Notes: generated by a model from the letters alone, not told the origin. DNA of 64,000 bases from Brevibacterium aurantiacum (GCF_007558825.1 NZ_VLTK01000010.1:145309-209308); one strand, 5' to 3'. Positions 34,625 through 43,616 are shown, counted from the first letter of the stretch. Program-made: numbers and translations.

Positions 34625-35440
34625 TCAGTCCTTCTGCGACTTTGTGAAGGCCTGATATTCCTTGATGACGTCGGCCGCCGGACCGTCGGAACGCAGGACA
34701 CCCTGCTCGATCCACAGCGCACGGTTGCACGTGTCCTTGATCGTGCGCATCGAGTGCGAGACAAGGAAGACCGTACCGGCGTTTTCTCTGATCGCACGGA
34801 TTCGACCTTCGGAACGGTCCCGGAATTTCTTGTCACCGACGTTGAGTGCCTCATCGACGATGAGGATCTCGTGCTGGACCGAAGTCGCGATGGCGAACTT
34901 CAGTCTCTGGGACATGCCCGAGGAATAGGTGCGCATCGGCAGATCGATGAAATCGCTCAGTCCGGTGAACTCGACGATATCGTCGAACTTCTCCTCCACC
35001 TCGGGGCGGGTCAGCCCCAGTGCCAGGGAACCGAGAACAATATTGCGCGCACCGGAGAGATCAGGAATCAACGCTGCGCCGACGCCGAGGAGGTTCGGCC
35101 TCGAGGTCGCGTAGATCGCGCCTTCCGAGGTGGGCGTCAGTCCCGTGATGGAACGCATCAGCGTGGACTTGCCGGAACCGTTGGAACCAATGACACCGAT
35201 GGATTCATTCTTGTGGGCGACGAAGCTGACGCCCTTGAGGGCATGGACCTCGCGAAGTCCGCGCCGCTTAGTCATCACGTCTTTGCTGCCGAGCTTGAGC
35301 TTCTTGCCCGTCGCCAAGGTCTTGTAGCGGACGTGAACGTCGTCGCAGACCACAACGGGCGGATGGTTCTTCGTCACGTCGGGAAGACTGCCGGTGTCGT
35401 AGACAACGTCATTGGATTCGAGATCGTCATTGTCACTCAT
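34625..35440 (-). CDS. ABC transporter ATP-binding protein, teichoic acid/polysaccharide export (TagH-like), 271 aa
   Basis: The ATPase has Walker A GSNGSGKST at 85-93, signature YSSGMSQRLKF at 172-182, Walker B ILIVDE at 192-197 and the H-loop in LVSHSMRTI. The first 60 residues form the extended N-terminal strand region seen in TagH/RfbE-type proteins (VHVRYKTLATGKKLKLGSKD). Unlike the other exporter ATPase in the window, it has no C-terminal extension. I use ATG 35440, which overlaps the permease stop by eight bases and has GGAGAGG upstream; a longer frame up to 35548 would run deep into the permease gene. With that permease it forms a second surface-polymer exporter. Confidence 0.9.
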   Translation of the reverse strand: MSDNDDLESNDVVYDTGSLPDVTKNHPPVVVCDDVHVRYKTLATGKKLKLGSKDVMTKRRGLREVHALKGVSFVAHKNESIGVIGSNGSGKSTLMRSITGLTPTSEGAIYATSRPNLLGVGAALIPDLSGARNIVLGSLALGLTRPEVEEKFDDIVEFTGLSDFIDLPMRTYSSGMSQRLKFAIATSVQHEILIVDEALNVGDKKFRDRSEGRIRAIRENAGTVFLVSHSMRTIKDTCNRALWIEQGVLRSDGPAADVIKEYQAFTKSQKD

Positions 35441-36290
35441 CGCGACCGAACCTCTCCTCGGCCTGCCAGAAGAAGACGAAGCCGATGATGAAGATGCCGA
35501 AGGCCCAGATGGCCAGGTGCCAGAAGTAGTCGTAGGGGATGACGCCATCCTTCATGAGGATTCCGCGAGCAATAGCCAACACGTTGTTCAACGGCTGCCA
35601 ATCGGCGTAGGGCTGCAGAGCGGGGTTGATCTTCTCAACCATGACCTTGAGGTCGAAGAAGACACCGGAGGTGTAGAAGATCATCCGCGAAATGAAGGGA
35701 GTGACCTGGGAGAGGTCACGGAAATGGACAGTGGCCCTCGCGAAGATGAAGGCCACGCCCTGGTTGAAGATCCAGAACAGTATGACGAGTGGGATGAAGA
35801 GGAACCAGTCCCAGCTGGGCCTCGCCCCCCACAGCATGACAAGGAGTGCCATGAAGATGAAGGTGGGGATGAAGTTCAGCAGGTTCTGAAACACCGTGGC
35901 GATGGGCAGAACGATGCGCGGGAACGGCAGAGACTGCACAAGGGATGCGTTCGAGATGATCGACTTCGCACCACCGTTCATCGAGGTGTTAAAGAACTCG
36001 AGGACGAAGACGCCGATGATGACGAAGGGTGCGAAGTCGTCCGGGCGCGCGGTGGCGCCCTTCATGATGAAGCCGAAGACTGTGCCGTAGATGAGCGCGG
36101 AGAACGCTGGCCGCAGTAGCACCCAGAGCATTCCGAGGCGGTTGCGTTCGTTCTCGCTCTGCATCCGGTACTTGGCGAGAGTGTAAGTGAAGTCGCTGCG
36201 AGTGATCAGCTGCTTGATGTACTGAGGCAGTGACGGCCGACCGCCAACTCTTTCGAGCCCATGCTCCTCAGCTAGCTTAGCCATATCCAT
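35433..36290 (-). CDS. ABC-2 permease for teichoic acid/polysaccharide export (TagG-like), 285 aa
   Basis: This is an ABC2_membrane protein. After an amphipathic N-terminus (LPQYIKQLITRSDFTYTLAKYR) come about six membrane segments, including FSALIYGTVFGFIMKG, FVIIGVFVLEFFNTSMNGG, NFIPTFIFMALLVMLWG and a C-terminal AIWAFGIFIIGFVFFWQAEERFG. The short REERFG-like ending is shared with the permease at 9921-10820, so the two exporters are related. The gene is co-transcribed with the ATPase at 34625-35440. Two complete TagGH pairs in one locus suggest two different exported polymers (for example teichoic acid and a glycan) or two export stages. Confidence 0.9.
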   Translation of the reverse strand: MDMAKLAEEHGLERVGGRPSLPQYIKQLITRSDFTYTLAKYRMQSENERNRLGMLWVLLRPAFSALIYGTVFGFIMKGATARPDDFAPFVIIGVFVLEFFNTSMNGGAKSIISNASLVQSLPFPRIVLPIATVFQNLLNFIPTFIFMALLVMLWGARPSWDWFLFIPLVILFWIFNQGVAFIFARATVHFRDLSQVTPFISRMIFYTSGVFFDLKVMVEKINPALQPYADWQPLNNVLAIARGILMKDGVIPYDYFWHLAIWAFGIFIIGFVFFWQAEERFGRDE

Positions 36291-36359
36291 GTACAGAAGT
36301 TTCTCTCGTCGGCGACTGGGGCGAACACAGGAAGTCTACGTGATGAGGGTGGCCGATTC

Positions 36360-37592
36360 TCACAGTCGGCTATGAGCCTTGAAGTCGAAATCGGGGTCGT
36401 CGATCTGGGCCCGAGTCGGAATGTTATTACCTGCCAGTACTCGACGCGCGGCTGCCTGCATGGGCGGCCAGTTGAGCGTCTCGACGCCGACGAGCCGTGC
36501 ATCTGGGCTAGATCCATCGAAGTGGAAGACCTGGAACTTCTTGCCGCTCGGATCGTGTCTGATGATCGCTTCGGTGGCATCGGCGCTGGTCAGACCAGCA
36601 GTGAAGACCTTTTCTGGGCCTTGGAAGCTCCAGTGCCACGGGATATCAGACCAGGGTTCGGCGTTGCCGGCCTCGCCGGTACTCAGCAGTTCGGCGAGGT
36701 ATTTGCCGTGGCTTTCGGCCACCGGTTCGCAGGCCCAGGGATGGTCAAGGGCGAAGATGCCGTCGGTGATCTGCGCGCAATCACCTGCCGCCCAGACGCC
36801 TGGGTGAGATGTTGCCAATTTCTCATTCACCTCCCACGCCTCGGCGGGTCGGAGGCCATCGATGGGAATGAGTGCCGGACGGGCTCCAACACTGGTGACG
36901 AACAGGTTGTGAATGTCTGCCGGAATCTCGTCCGGGCTGCTGGTGTGGGCAACGAACTTCACACCGGCTTCTTTGTGCTTCTCAAACAGTGCCTTGCGCA
37001 CCGGGGCAGATAGTTGTTTTCGCAGGGGTTCGTCCCCGCGCAGGTAGACGGTGGCTTCATGTCCGGCGGCAACCGCCGAGGTCGCCACTTCCATTCCCAG
37101 GTACCCGGAGCCCAAGACGCCGACGTTGAGCGGGGCACCGGATTCGGCAACGAACTCACGGATCCATTTGGCCTCGGCCAGGTTGTACACGGGCAGGGCA
37201 TCCGGGTAGCCGGGGATGTCCGGCCGGTGCGCCTCCATGCCCGTGGCGAGAATGCAGTGGGCGAAGTCCAGAGTCTCCCCCGACGCCAAGTGGACGGTAC
37301 CGGTTACTGGGGTACCGTCGGTGGGACCGGCCTGCTGGGACTGGGCCGCCGCCTCGGCGAGGGTGATCTCTGTGGCCCTGTCACGTACGAAGCTGACGAG
37401 CTCACCGGACTCGAGATGGAAGGGCAGGTGGTACCGGGAGCCGTCGAAGAGGTGCTTCGACAGGGGCGGCCGTTCGCTGGTCTCCCCCGCAGCGGGGTCG
37501 ACGAGTGTGACCGCTTGACCGCGTTCGCTGAGCTCCCGGGCGGCGGTGGTTCCGGCCAGCCCTGCACCGATGATGACGATCCTCTTTGCCAT
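36360..37592 (-). CDS. FAD/NAD(P)H-dependent ferredoxin reductase-like oxidoreductase, 410 aa
   Basis: This is a two-dinucleotide-fold flavoprotein of the ferredoxin/putidaredoxin reductase type. FAD site IVIIGAGLAGTTAARELSERG is at 4-24, RPPLSKHLF near 41-49, ATGMEAHRP marks the FAD contact, NVGVLGSGYLGMEVATSAVAAG is the NAD(P) site and VWAAGDCAQI the second FAD contact. The C-terminal 90 residues are the reductase dimerisation domain. Such enzymes reduce small ferredoxins or rubredoxins for monooxygenases. No ferredoxin or P450 gene is adjacent, so the partner is unknown. The gene appears monocistronic. Confidence 0.88.
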   Translation of the reverse strand: MAKRIVIIGAGLAGTTAARELSERGQAVTLVDPAAGETSERPPLSKHLFDGSRYHLPFHLESGELVSFVRDRATEITLAEAAAQSQQAGPTDGTPVTGTVHLASGETLDFAHCILATGMEAHRPDIPGYPDALPVYNLAEAKWIREFVAESGAPLNVGVLGSGYLGMEVATSAVAAGHEATVYLRGDEPLRKQLSAPVRKALFEKHKEAGVKFVAHTSSPDEIPADIHNLFVTSVGARPALIPIDGLRPAEAWEVNEKLATSHPGVWAAGDCAQITDGIFALDHPWACEPVAESHGKYLAELLSTGEAGNAEPWSDIPWHWSFQGPEKVFTAGLTSADATEAIIRHDPSGKKFQVFHFDGSSPDARLVGVETLNWPPMQAAARRVLAGNNIPTRAQIDDPDFDFKAHSRL

Positions 37593-37665
37593 GTCTCCAT
37601 GCTAGACCGCAAGCAGCGAAGTGTGGTGTGAGATGAGACGCTGCAGTGTTCAGTCCGGCCTAGGC

Positions 37666-38457
37666 TCAGAGTTCTGTGGTGCTGCTGCCTCCCCCGGTGC
37701 GCTGTCCCGTGACCTTGGCCTTGACGATCTGGGCCAAGCCAGCGACCTTGCCGCCCTTGAGACCCCAGTGCTGTGCGGATTCTCCGGTGACCTTGATGAG
37801 CCCGAGGTCCGGGTCATTGAGTCCGCCTTCGAACCAGGTGGCAGCTTCCTTGTTCCAGAGCTTTGCGAGCTTGGCCTGATCATCGACGAAGTCGACCCGA
37901 CCGGCCACCGAGAGCCAGTTGCCCGCTTCGGAGACGGCGATATTGACCTGCTGATTCTGCAGCAGTGCCGTAGCCTGGTCCCCCTGCAAGCCGATGAAGA
38001 ACCACACGTCACCGTCGTCGGTGACCTCCTGGGGCACCATCGGGTGGGCGAGCAGCTTGCCGTCGTCGAGGGCGGTCGTGAGCATCACATAGCCGCTGTC
38101 GCGGAGGATCTTCACGACGTCCTTCTGCTCAAGGGACCCAGTGTCAGCCCCACCTGCTCTATTCGCCGTGTTGCCCGTTGCTGCTGGGCTCGCGTCGGAG
38201 TCTTTCTCAGCAGCCTTCACAGCGCTTTCATCGACGGCCGTATGTGAGCCGTCGGGATTGCGGTGGAGGGTCACACCGATGTCAGCGGCTGTGTCTTGGG
38301 CACGGTCTTCGACGTTCTCTTCGGTGTAGCCGACCTGCGTGTGCGATTCGACTTCGGAGGTGCCGCCCAGCGGCTCAGTCGCCTCATCGAGCTTCGCCGC
38401 GGCATCGCGTGCCTTCTTCTCGCCGGTGGATTCGTTGCTTATGTCTCTGTTGCTCAT
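37666..38457 (-). CDS. Pyridoxamine 5-phosphate oxidase-fold protein (general-stress-protein type) with disordered N-terminus, 263 aa
   Basis: The C-terminal 140 residues match the PNPOx-like split-barrel family of general stress proteins: ILRDSGYVMLTTALDDGKLLAHPM, DVWFFIGLQGDQA, NIAVSEAGNWLSVAGRV and LWNKEAATWFEGGLNDPDL. These proteins bind FMN, heme or F420. The first 115 residues are charged and low in hydrophobics, probably disordered. The start ATG at 38457 is favoured because AGGGA lies six bases upstream; in-frame ATG codons further upstream are badly spaced. The gene is monocistronic. Function is likely redox stress-related; the exact cofactor is not visible. Confidence 0.85.
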   Translation of the reverse strand: MSNRDISNESTGEKKARDAAAKLDEATEPLGGTSEVESHTQVGYTEENVEDRAQDTAADIGVTLHRNPDGSHTAVDESAVKAAEKDSDASPAATGNTANRAGGADTGSLEQKDVVKILRDSGYVMLTTALDDGKLLAHPMVPQEVTDDGDVWFFIGLQGDQATALLQNQQVNIAVSEAGNWLSVAGRVDFVDDQAKLAKLWNKEAATWFEGGLNDPDLGLIKVTGESAQHWGLKGGKVAGLAQIVKAKVTGQRTGGGSSTTEL

Positions 38458-38684
38458 CAACATTCCCTTCACAGACGATTCTTGCCCCAAGTCTCACACG
38501 GGCCCGCGAACAACAGAAGAGGGCGCAGAGAAATTTCCAGGTTTGTCAGGCAACCATCAGACACTGAGTCACCTCAGGTCAGATACGTGGCCGCGCGGTG
38601 TCAATCGGACTGGGTGCTGTGCTCTACGAGGCTGTCGACGGTCGCGGGATGCACGGCGAATGTGCTCATGCCTAGACTGTGAGC

Positions 38685-39011
38685 ATGGATGAAGAATCAG
38701 TCTCCGTGACAGAGATCCCCGATGGCGCTGCCATCATCGACGTTCGTGAGGACGACGAGTGGGAGGCCGGGCACATCGAGGGCGCACTGCACGTGCCGCT
38801 GGGCGAACTGCCCACCCGACTCGACGACCTCCCCCTCGATGACGACATGTACGTCATCTGCCGCACCGGTGGACGCTCCCACCGCGCAGTCGCCTGGCTG
38901 ACGAACAACGGCTTCGACGCCTATAACGTCGCCGGCGGCATGGGGTCCTGGAACCTCGACCACGGCAAGCCGATCGTGTCGGAAAACGGCGAGGAGCCGT
39001 GGGTGAAGTAG
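38685..39011 (+). CDS. Rhodanese-like sulfurtransferase domain protein, 108 aa
   Basis: This is a single-domain rhodanese (GlpE/PspE size). IIDVREDDEWEAGHIEGALHVPLGEL is the CH2A region, the active-site loop is CRTGGR (Cys59) and NVAGGMGSW is the C-terminal signature. Such proteins move sulfane sulfur between thiol acceptors in the cytoplasm. ATG 38685 is used; a GTG two codons upstream is possible, and no good ribosome-binding site precedes either. A decayed copy of the 3-prime part of this gene is found at about 48270-48428, flanking the catabolic region on the other side. Confidence 0.9.
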   Translation: MDEESVSVTEIPDGAAIIDVREDDEWEAGHIEGALHVPLGELPTRLDDLPLDDDMYVICRTGGRSHRAVAWLTNNGFDAYNVAGGMGSWNLDHGKPIVSENGEEPWVK

Positions 39012-39060
39012 AGGTCCCTCAGAAGTTGGTGACGACGGCGACGAATGTACTGTCGAGATT

Positions 39061-40029
39061 TCAGTACATCTGGGTTCGGTCACTGAGCGGCGCTCCTCTT
39101 AGATAGCGACCCAGGTTGCCAATGAATACTCGGGAGAAGTTGTCATGCCGCTCAACTGTCTCCCCTGCCATGTGCGGACTGATGACGACATTGCGACATT
39201 GCAGGAGCGGATGACCAGTTGGAAGCGGCTCGGGTTCCGTCACATCCAGGACCGCTAGAGACGAGGGCCTATCCGACAGGGCATCTGCCAATACCTTCTG
39301 ATCCACGGTGCCACCGCGACCGACATTGATGAAAACCACAGCCTGCCTGAGGTTCTTCAAAAGTTGATCATTGACGAGGTTCTCTGTCGATTCCGCAGCT
39401 GGCAGGCTGCAAATAACCACGTCGAAGTCACCGATTCGTTCGGGAAGCTGTTCTGCACTCACGTACTCGTCGAAGACAGGATCGAGTCGACGAGGGTCCC
39501 GCCGGAAACCGGCGATCGTTCCAAAACCCATCGCCTTGAGTGCTTTGGCGCATTCCGTGCCTATTCCACCGGCCCCAAGGATCAGTGTCGACATTGATTG
39601 GTTCGACAAAGGCTCTCTTGGCGACCAGTCACCCTGTTGCGTGTGCAGCACTGACTGGTGAAGGCCCTTTGACCAGAGCAGAACCGCACCCGTGACGAAC
39701 TCGGCGATCGGCCGATCCAACACACCTTGAGAATTCGTGAGGACTACACCGCGCTCACCCAAGAGTTTGAGATTCAAATGATCAAGGCCCGCCATATTGA
39801 CGTGGACCCATCTCAATCCGGGCGCCAACTCAAGAAGTCGTTCCACATCAGTCCAAAAGCCACCGCGAATGAGCATAACTTCGGTCTGAGGATCCAGCGT
39901 GTGTATCGTGCTGGGAAGTACCCGCTGCAACCTCACCCTTGGCTCAAGCGTTGCCAGAAGAGGCGATTGCGCCCCATTGGGCCGATCGAGTATCGCTACC
40001 CTAAGATCACTGATTTTGCTCACCCTCAA
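39061..40029 (-). CDS. D-isomer-specific 2-hydroxyacid dehydrogenase family protein, 322 aa
   Basis: The NAD-binding core is visible as TLILGAGGIGTECAKALKAMG (GxGxxG), followed by the family blocks VVICSLPAAEST, NLRQAVVFINVGRGGTVD (Arg substrate-binding region) and VLDVTEPEPLPTGHPLLQCRNVVISPHMAG, with the catalytic Glu/His pair. It reduces 2-oxoacids to D-2-hydroxyacids or the reverse. The start is TTG at 40029, overlapping the regulator stop; a GTG two codons later is an alternative. It is co-transcribed with a double Lrp-type regulator and divergent from an amino acid importer, so a 2-oxoacid from amino acid oxidation is a sensible substrate. Confidence 0.9.
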   Translation of the reverse strand: MRVSKISDLRVAILDRPNGAQSPLLATLEPRVRLQRVLPSTIHTLDPQTEVMLIRGGFWTDVERLLELAPGLRWVHVNMAGLDHLNLKLLGERGVVLTNSQGVLDRPIAEFVTGAVLLWSKGLHQSVLHTQQGDWSPREPLSNQSMSTLILGAGGIGTECAKALKAMGFGTIAGFRRDPRRLDPVFDEYVSAEQLPERIGDFDVVICSLPAAESTENLVNDQLLKNLRQAVVFINVGRGGTVDQKVLADALSDRPSSLAVLDVTEPEPLPTGHPLLQCRNVVISPHMAGETVERHDNFSRVFIGNLGRYLRGAPLSDRTQMY

Positions 40030-41102
40030 TCGACTCCGCTGTCTTCTCCGGCCAGCGGCGTCTGGTTCATATTTTGCTGGGCAGGCATCGGCATAGAAGA
40101 TTCAAACAGCCACCCTGGGCCGGAAACGCCAATATAGGAGCTGTTCTCGACCATATTCCACACACGCTTGTGCGTCGATGTCTGCATCATGATCTCGGAG
40201 GCCTTAATTCCGGCAATCGATCCGAGAACGTCAGTCATGAAGGCATGCATGTCCGTGTGGAACTTGAGCACAAACTGCCCAACCAGGTTGTAGCGTCCAG
40301 TAGTAGCAAACAGTGTTTTCGTTTCTTTCATAGCGGCAAGTTCGGTCCCGATCGCCGTCAAATGAGACGGCTCAACGTTGAGCCACGCCCAGAACGACGA
40401 CTCGAAACCCAGCAGCTCGGGCTCGACAAGTACGCGAAAGGACACGATCTCCCGGCTGATCAGAGATTCAAGGATCCGGCGGGCAGTGCTCTCCGATTTC
40501 TCGATAGGAGCCGCTAAATCGCTCAGAGACGTTCTTCCGTCTTCGAGGAGCAGTCCAAGCACAGTCGACTCTTCGCGGGAGAGCTTGGCCTCCAACCTCT
40601 CTTGGCGAACGTCGATCTCTCGATTCACCGTGGCAGGCAGCCAGTCCTGGCCAGAAGTGTAGGTATGAGTCGCCACGAACAGCTCCGCCGAAACATCGAA
40701 CGCCAATGTGATCTCGTGGATGACCCATTGAATGTCGACAAGCGAGGGCATGACGATCTCCGCGACGCACCCCGCAGAGCCGGCCACCGCGCCGACATAC
40801 CGGACGTCGGTTCGCACTTGCAGCGACTGAAGGAAGTCGGGCCGCGATGAGTCTCGACCACGGAACTGGACCATGACTGGAACCGCGAGCCCAAGACGGG
40901 TCACGTCCACACGCCCGGTCACACGCAGACGGCCATCTCGATTGAGAGCTTCGAATCGTCGCCGCACAGTACTCGTCGAACTGTTCGTTTCTGCAGCGAT
41001 GCTCGACCACGCCGCTCGCCCATTATCGTGCAGCGCACGCACAATCCCCTGATCCAGATCGTTCAGGGGCCGCGGAGTTCTATTCAAATTAGACGTACTC
41101 AT
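40026..41102 (-). CDS. Double-length Lrp/AsnC-family transcriptional regulator, 358 aa
   Basis: Two AsnC-type units lie in tandem. The first HTH (about 14-62) contains LNDLDQGIVRAL and SSTSTVRRRFEALNRDGRL, followed by a RAM-like domain. The second HTH (about 178-225) contains LSREESTVLGLLLEDGRTSLSDLA and SESTARRILESLISREIV, followed by a second RAM-like domain (ATTGRYNLVGQFVLKFH). Normal Lrp proteins have one unit of about 150 residues. The start ATG 41102 has AAGGA upstream; an in-frame ATG further up is less likely. It diverges from the ABC importer operon and overlaps the dehydrogenase gene, so it most likely senses an amino acid and controls both. Confidence 0.9.
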   Translation of the reverse strand: MSTSNLNRTPRPLNDLDQGIVRALHDNGRAAWSSIAAETNSSTSTVRRRFEALNRDGRLRVTGRVDVTRLGLAVPVMVQFRGRDSSRPDFLQSLQVRTDVRYVGAVAGSAGCVAEIVMPSLVDIQWVIHEITLAFDVSAELFVATHTYTSGQDWLPATVNREIDVRQERLEAKLSREESTVLGLLLEDGRTSLSDLAAPIEKSESTARRILESLISREIVSFRVLVEPELLGFESSFWAWLNVEPSHLTAIGTELAAMKETKTLFATTGRYNLVGQFVLKFHTDMHAFMTDVLGSIAGIKASEIMMQTSTHKRVWNMVENSSYIGVSGPGWLFESSMPMPAQQNMNQTPLAGEDSGVD

Positions 41103-41270
41103 TTGGCAATATCCTTCACAACGACCTCTTCTTTTGAACAAATATAGCGCACATCCTATTGACATGGCATAGTCATTCATAGTTGTATTCAGTTACATCG
41201 ACTCGTGCAGAGCACCCCTGATGACTGATCGACCAATCAATGACGATCCCGACCACAATCGAGGTAGACC
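41103..41270. promoter_or_regulatory. Divergent control region of the catabolic island with candidate sigma-70 promoter
   Basis: The 168-base region between the Lrp-type regulator and the importer operon is A/T-rich. On the plus strand TTGACA (41159-41164) is followed after 18 bases by TTGTAT (41183-41188), a plausible promoter for the importer operon. GAGGTAGACC before 41271 supplies the ribosome-binding site. AAGGA for the regulator lies on the other strand near 41115. Confidence 0.5.
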
Positions 41271-42152
41271 ATGGATGCACCCAGTTTCACCCGAAAGTCA
41301 GCGTCGAAGACTGTTAAGTTCGGCGCGATCGCCGCGTCACTGGCACTCCTCACCTCAGGCTGTTCCGGAGGCGGCGCAGAGAGCACCGTCCCCGACGATT
41401 GTCAGCCGAGCGCCGAGGTCGAAACGCTACACAAGGGAAAGCTCACAGTCTTAGTCGCCGAGCATCCACCCTTCGTCACCACTGAGAACGGAGAACTGAC
41501 CGGAATCGAAGGTGAGCTGATCAAGAAGATCGCCGCCGACCTCTGCCTCGAAGTTGACTCCTCGACGACCTCGTTCTCGGCGATCATCGAGGGATTGCAG
41601 TCTGGTCGCGCAGATCTGTCGGCCGGCAACTGGACGGTGAACGACGAGCGCAGAGAGATCTTCGAAGTCAGCAACGGCCTCTACGAGGGCGGCATGGGAG
41701 TCGTCAGTCGTGGAGACGATCTCGAAACAGTTGACGACCTAAAAGATAAGTCGCTCGGCACTCCACAAGGGTACCTGTGGATCGATCAGCTGCACGACCT
41801 TTACGGCAAGAGCGCGGTGAGGGAGTATCAGTCCGATTCTGCGGTACTTGACGATGTCAAAGCCAAACGAATCGACGTGGGAGTGGTGAGCATCCTCGCC
41901 AACACCTGGAGGCTGACCCAGGACCAGTACTCCGACCTCAAAATCGACAAGATGCAGAAATCACCTGACATGCCCTACACCCAGGAACCGCCGCTTTCTG
42001 TCGCTCTCATCAAAAAGGGCAACACCGCACTCAAAGGCGCCACTGATCAGACGATTGCAGACTACAAGGACTCCGGCGAGCTGGATAAGAGCTTTGAAAA
42101 GTACGGACTTGATCCGAGCCTCGTCACTCCAAACGACAAAGACTCCAAATGA
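41271..42152 (+). CDS. Polar amino acid ABC transporter substrate-binding lipoprotein, 293 aa
   Basis: The signal sequence ends in LLTSGC with the lipidated Cys at 31. The mature part is a family-3 periplasmic binding protein: KLTVLVAEHPPFVTTENGELTGIEGELIKKIAADL, SFSAIIEGLQSGRADLSAGNWTVNDERREIFEVS and ALIKKGNTALKGATDQTI. This fold binds glutamine, histidine, arginine and similar amino acids as well as some betaines. It is the first gene of the plus-strand island operon, preceded by GAGG at good spacing. Linked oxidases suggest an N-methylated or secondary-amine ligand; this is inference. Confidence 0.9.
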   Translation: MDAPSFTRKSASKTVKFGAIAASLALLTSGCSGGGAESTVPDDCQPSAEVETLHKGKLTVLVAEHPPFVTTENGELTGIEGELIKKIAADLCLEVDSSTTSFSAIIEGLQSGRADLSAGNWTVNDERREIFEVSNGLYEGGMGVVSRGDDLETVDDLKDKSLGTPQGYLWIDQLHDLYGKSAVREYQSDSAVLDDVKAKRIDVGVVSILANTWRLTQDQYSDLKIDKMQKSPDMPYTQEPPLSVALIKKGNTALKGATDQTIADYKDSGELDKSFEKYGLDPSLVTPNDKDSK

Positions 42153-42201
42153 CTGACTTGCGAGAACTGACCGACCTGCGAGCCGAGAGGAATTCTTAAG
42201 A

Positions 42202-42963
42202 ATGCAAGATCCACGAGTGCTCCTCGACGCCGAATCCATCAAGAAGTCATTCAAAGACAACGAGGTCCTCAAAGGAGTCACGCTGAAGGTGCATGCCGGA
42301 GAGGTAATCGCTCTCATTGGCCCCAGCGGCGCAGGCAAAAGCACCTTCCTTAGATGCCTCAACTACCTTGAACGTCCCACAGGCGGGGCTTTGAGCCTGG
42401 ATGGCCAAGCCGCATTCGTGGACCCTCTCAAACCGTCGAAGACAGAACTGCTCAAGCTTCGCCGCCGAGTTGGCATGGTGTTCCAGACTTTCAATCTGTT
42501 CCCCCACCTCAGCGTGGTCAAGAACATAGTCTTGGCTCAGAAGCTCAACGGTCTGCGCAACGCCAAAGAGGCCGAAGATTATGCCCTCAAGCTCCTGGGA
42601 CAAGTGGGGCTTGCTGACAAGGCACATGCTAAACCTTCGGAATGCTCCGGCGGACAACAGCAGCGAATCGCGATTGCTCGAGCGCTCTCCCTCGACCCCG
42701 AACTCATGTTGTTCGATGAGCCGACATCCGCGCTCGACCCGGAGGTCGGCAACGACGTACTCAAGGTCATGCGCGACTTGGCAGACCGCGGGATGACCAT
42801 GATCGTTGTGACTCATGAGATGAAGTTCGCGGAGCGCGTAGCCGATCGAGTCCTGCTCCTGGATCAGGGAGGAATCCTCGAAGAGGGACCCCCGGCGCAG
42901 GTTTTCTACAATCCAACGCATGAGCGTACCCGCACGTTTCTTCAAGCGGTGTTGGACAGATGA
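42202..42963 (+). CDS. Polar amino acid ABC transporter ATP-binding protein (GlnQ/HisP-like), 253 aa
   Basis: This is a complete amino acid ABC ATPase: Walker A GPSGAGKST near 38-46, Q-loop VFQTFNLFPHLSV, signature CSGGQQQRIAIARAL, Walker B LMLFDEPTSALDPE and H-loop VVTHEM. GGA lies upstream of the ATG. Its stop overlaps the first permease start by four bases (ATGA). It energises import together with the two permeases. Confidence 0.95.
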   Translation: MQDPRVLLDAESIKKSFKDNEVLKGVTLKVHAGEVIALIGPSGAGKSTFLRCLNYLERPTGGALSLDGQAAFVDPLKPSKTELLKLRRRVGMVFQTFNLFPHLSVVKNIVLAQKLNGLRNAKEAEDYALKLLGQVGLADKAHAKPSECSGGQQQRIAIARALSLDPELMLFDEPTSALDPEVGNDVLKVMRDLADRGMTMIVVTHEMKFAERVADRVLLLDQGGILEEGPPAQVFYNPTHERTRTFLQAVLDR

Positions 42964-43616
42964 GCGACTTCTCATTCGCGTCAATACTGCAGACTCTGTC
43001 GGCGGGCCTAGGAATCACAATTCTCATGACAGTCGTCTCCTTCACTGTCGGCACCATGTTGGCAGTTCCCTTGGCGCTCATGCGGACATCGAAGCTGAGA
43101 ATCCTCCGCGCTCCGGCAGTAGCGGTCATCGACATCTCACGAGGAATACCGCCTCTTGTCTGGCTGCTCATCATCTATTTCGGAATCAGCCCCATCGTTC
43201 CACTCGAACCACTCCCTGCTGGCCTCATCGGCTTGAGCATCATCTCGGCTGGCTATCTGGCGGAAAACTTTCGCGCCGGGATCGACAATGTCCATCTCGG
43301 ACAGAAGGAAGCCGCAGCGGCACTCGGCCTGACTCCGAGTAACCAGTTCTGGAGGATCATCGCCCCGCAGGCACTCAACATCTCGATTCCACCATCGGCG
43401 TCGTATGCCGTGGCTCTGCTCAAAGATACGGCCATTGCGTCGATCATCGGCGTCGCGGACATCATCTTTCTGGCACAGAACGAAGTCTCCCGCGGTGGCT
43501 CTGCGGTCCTCGTGTTCTCCGTCGCCGCATTGCTCTATCTGCTGGTGGGAATCCCACTGTCCTACTTCTCTCGCTTCGTCGACGGGGTAGTGCGCTCAAA
43601 GGTGGTGACCGCCTGA
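42960..43616 (+). CDS. Polar amino acid ABC transporter permease (HisM/GlnP-like), 218 aa
   Basis: This is a HisMQ-family permease with about five membrane segments. The loop that contacts the ATPase is GLTPSNQFWRIIAPQALN (EAA motif region, preceded by GQKEAAAALG). The ISRGIPPLVWLL segment is typical of polar amino acid permeases. It starts within the ATPase stop and overlaps the next permease by one base, so the three proteins are probably made in fixed ratio. Confidence 0.93.
   Translation: MSDFSFASILQTLSAGLGITILMTVVSFTVGTMLAVPLALMRTSKLRILRAPAVAVIDISRGIPPLVWLLIIYFGISPIVPLEPLPAGLIGLSIISAGYLAENFRAGIDNVHLGQKEAAAALGLTPSNQFWRIIAPQALNISIPPSASYAVALLKDTAIASIIGVADIIFLAQNEVSRGGSAVLVFSVAALLYLLVGIPLSYFSRFVDGVVRSKVVTA

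Noticed and set aside
42152..42202. Possible attenuator between the binding protein and ATPase genes
   Set aside because: The 49-base gap has no stable hairpin; only a ribosome-binding site is seen.
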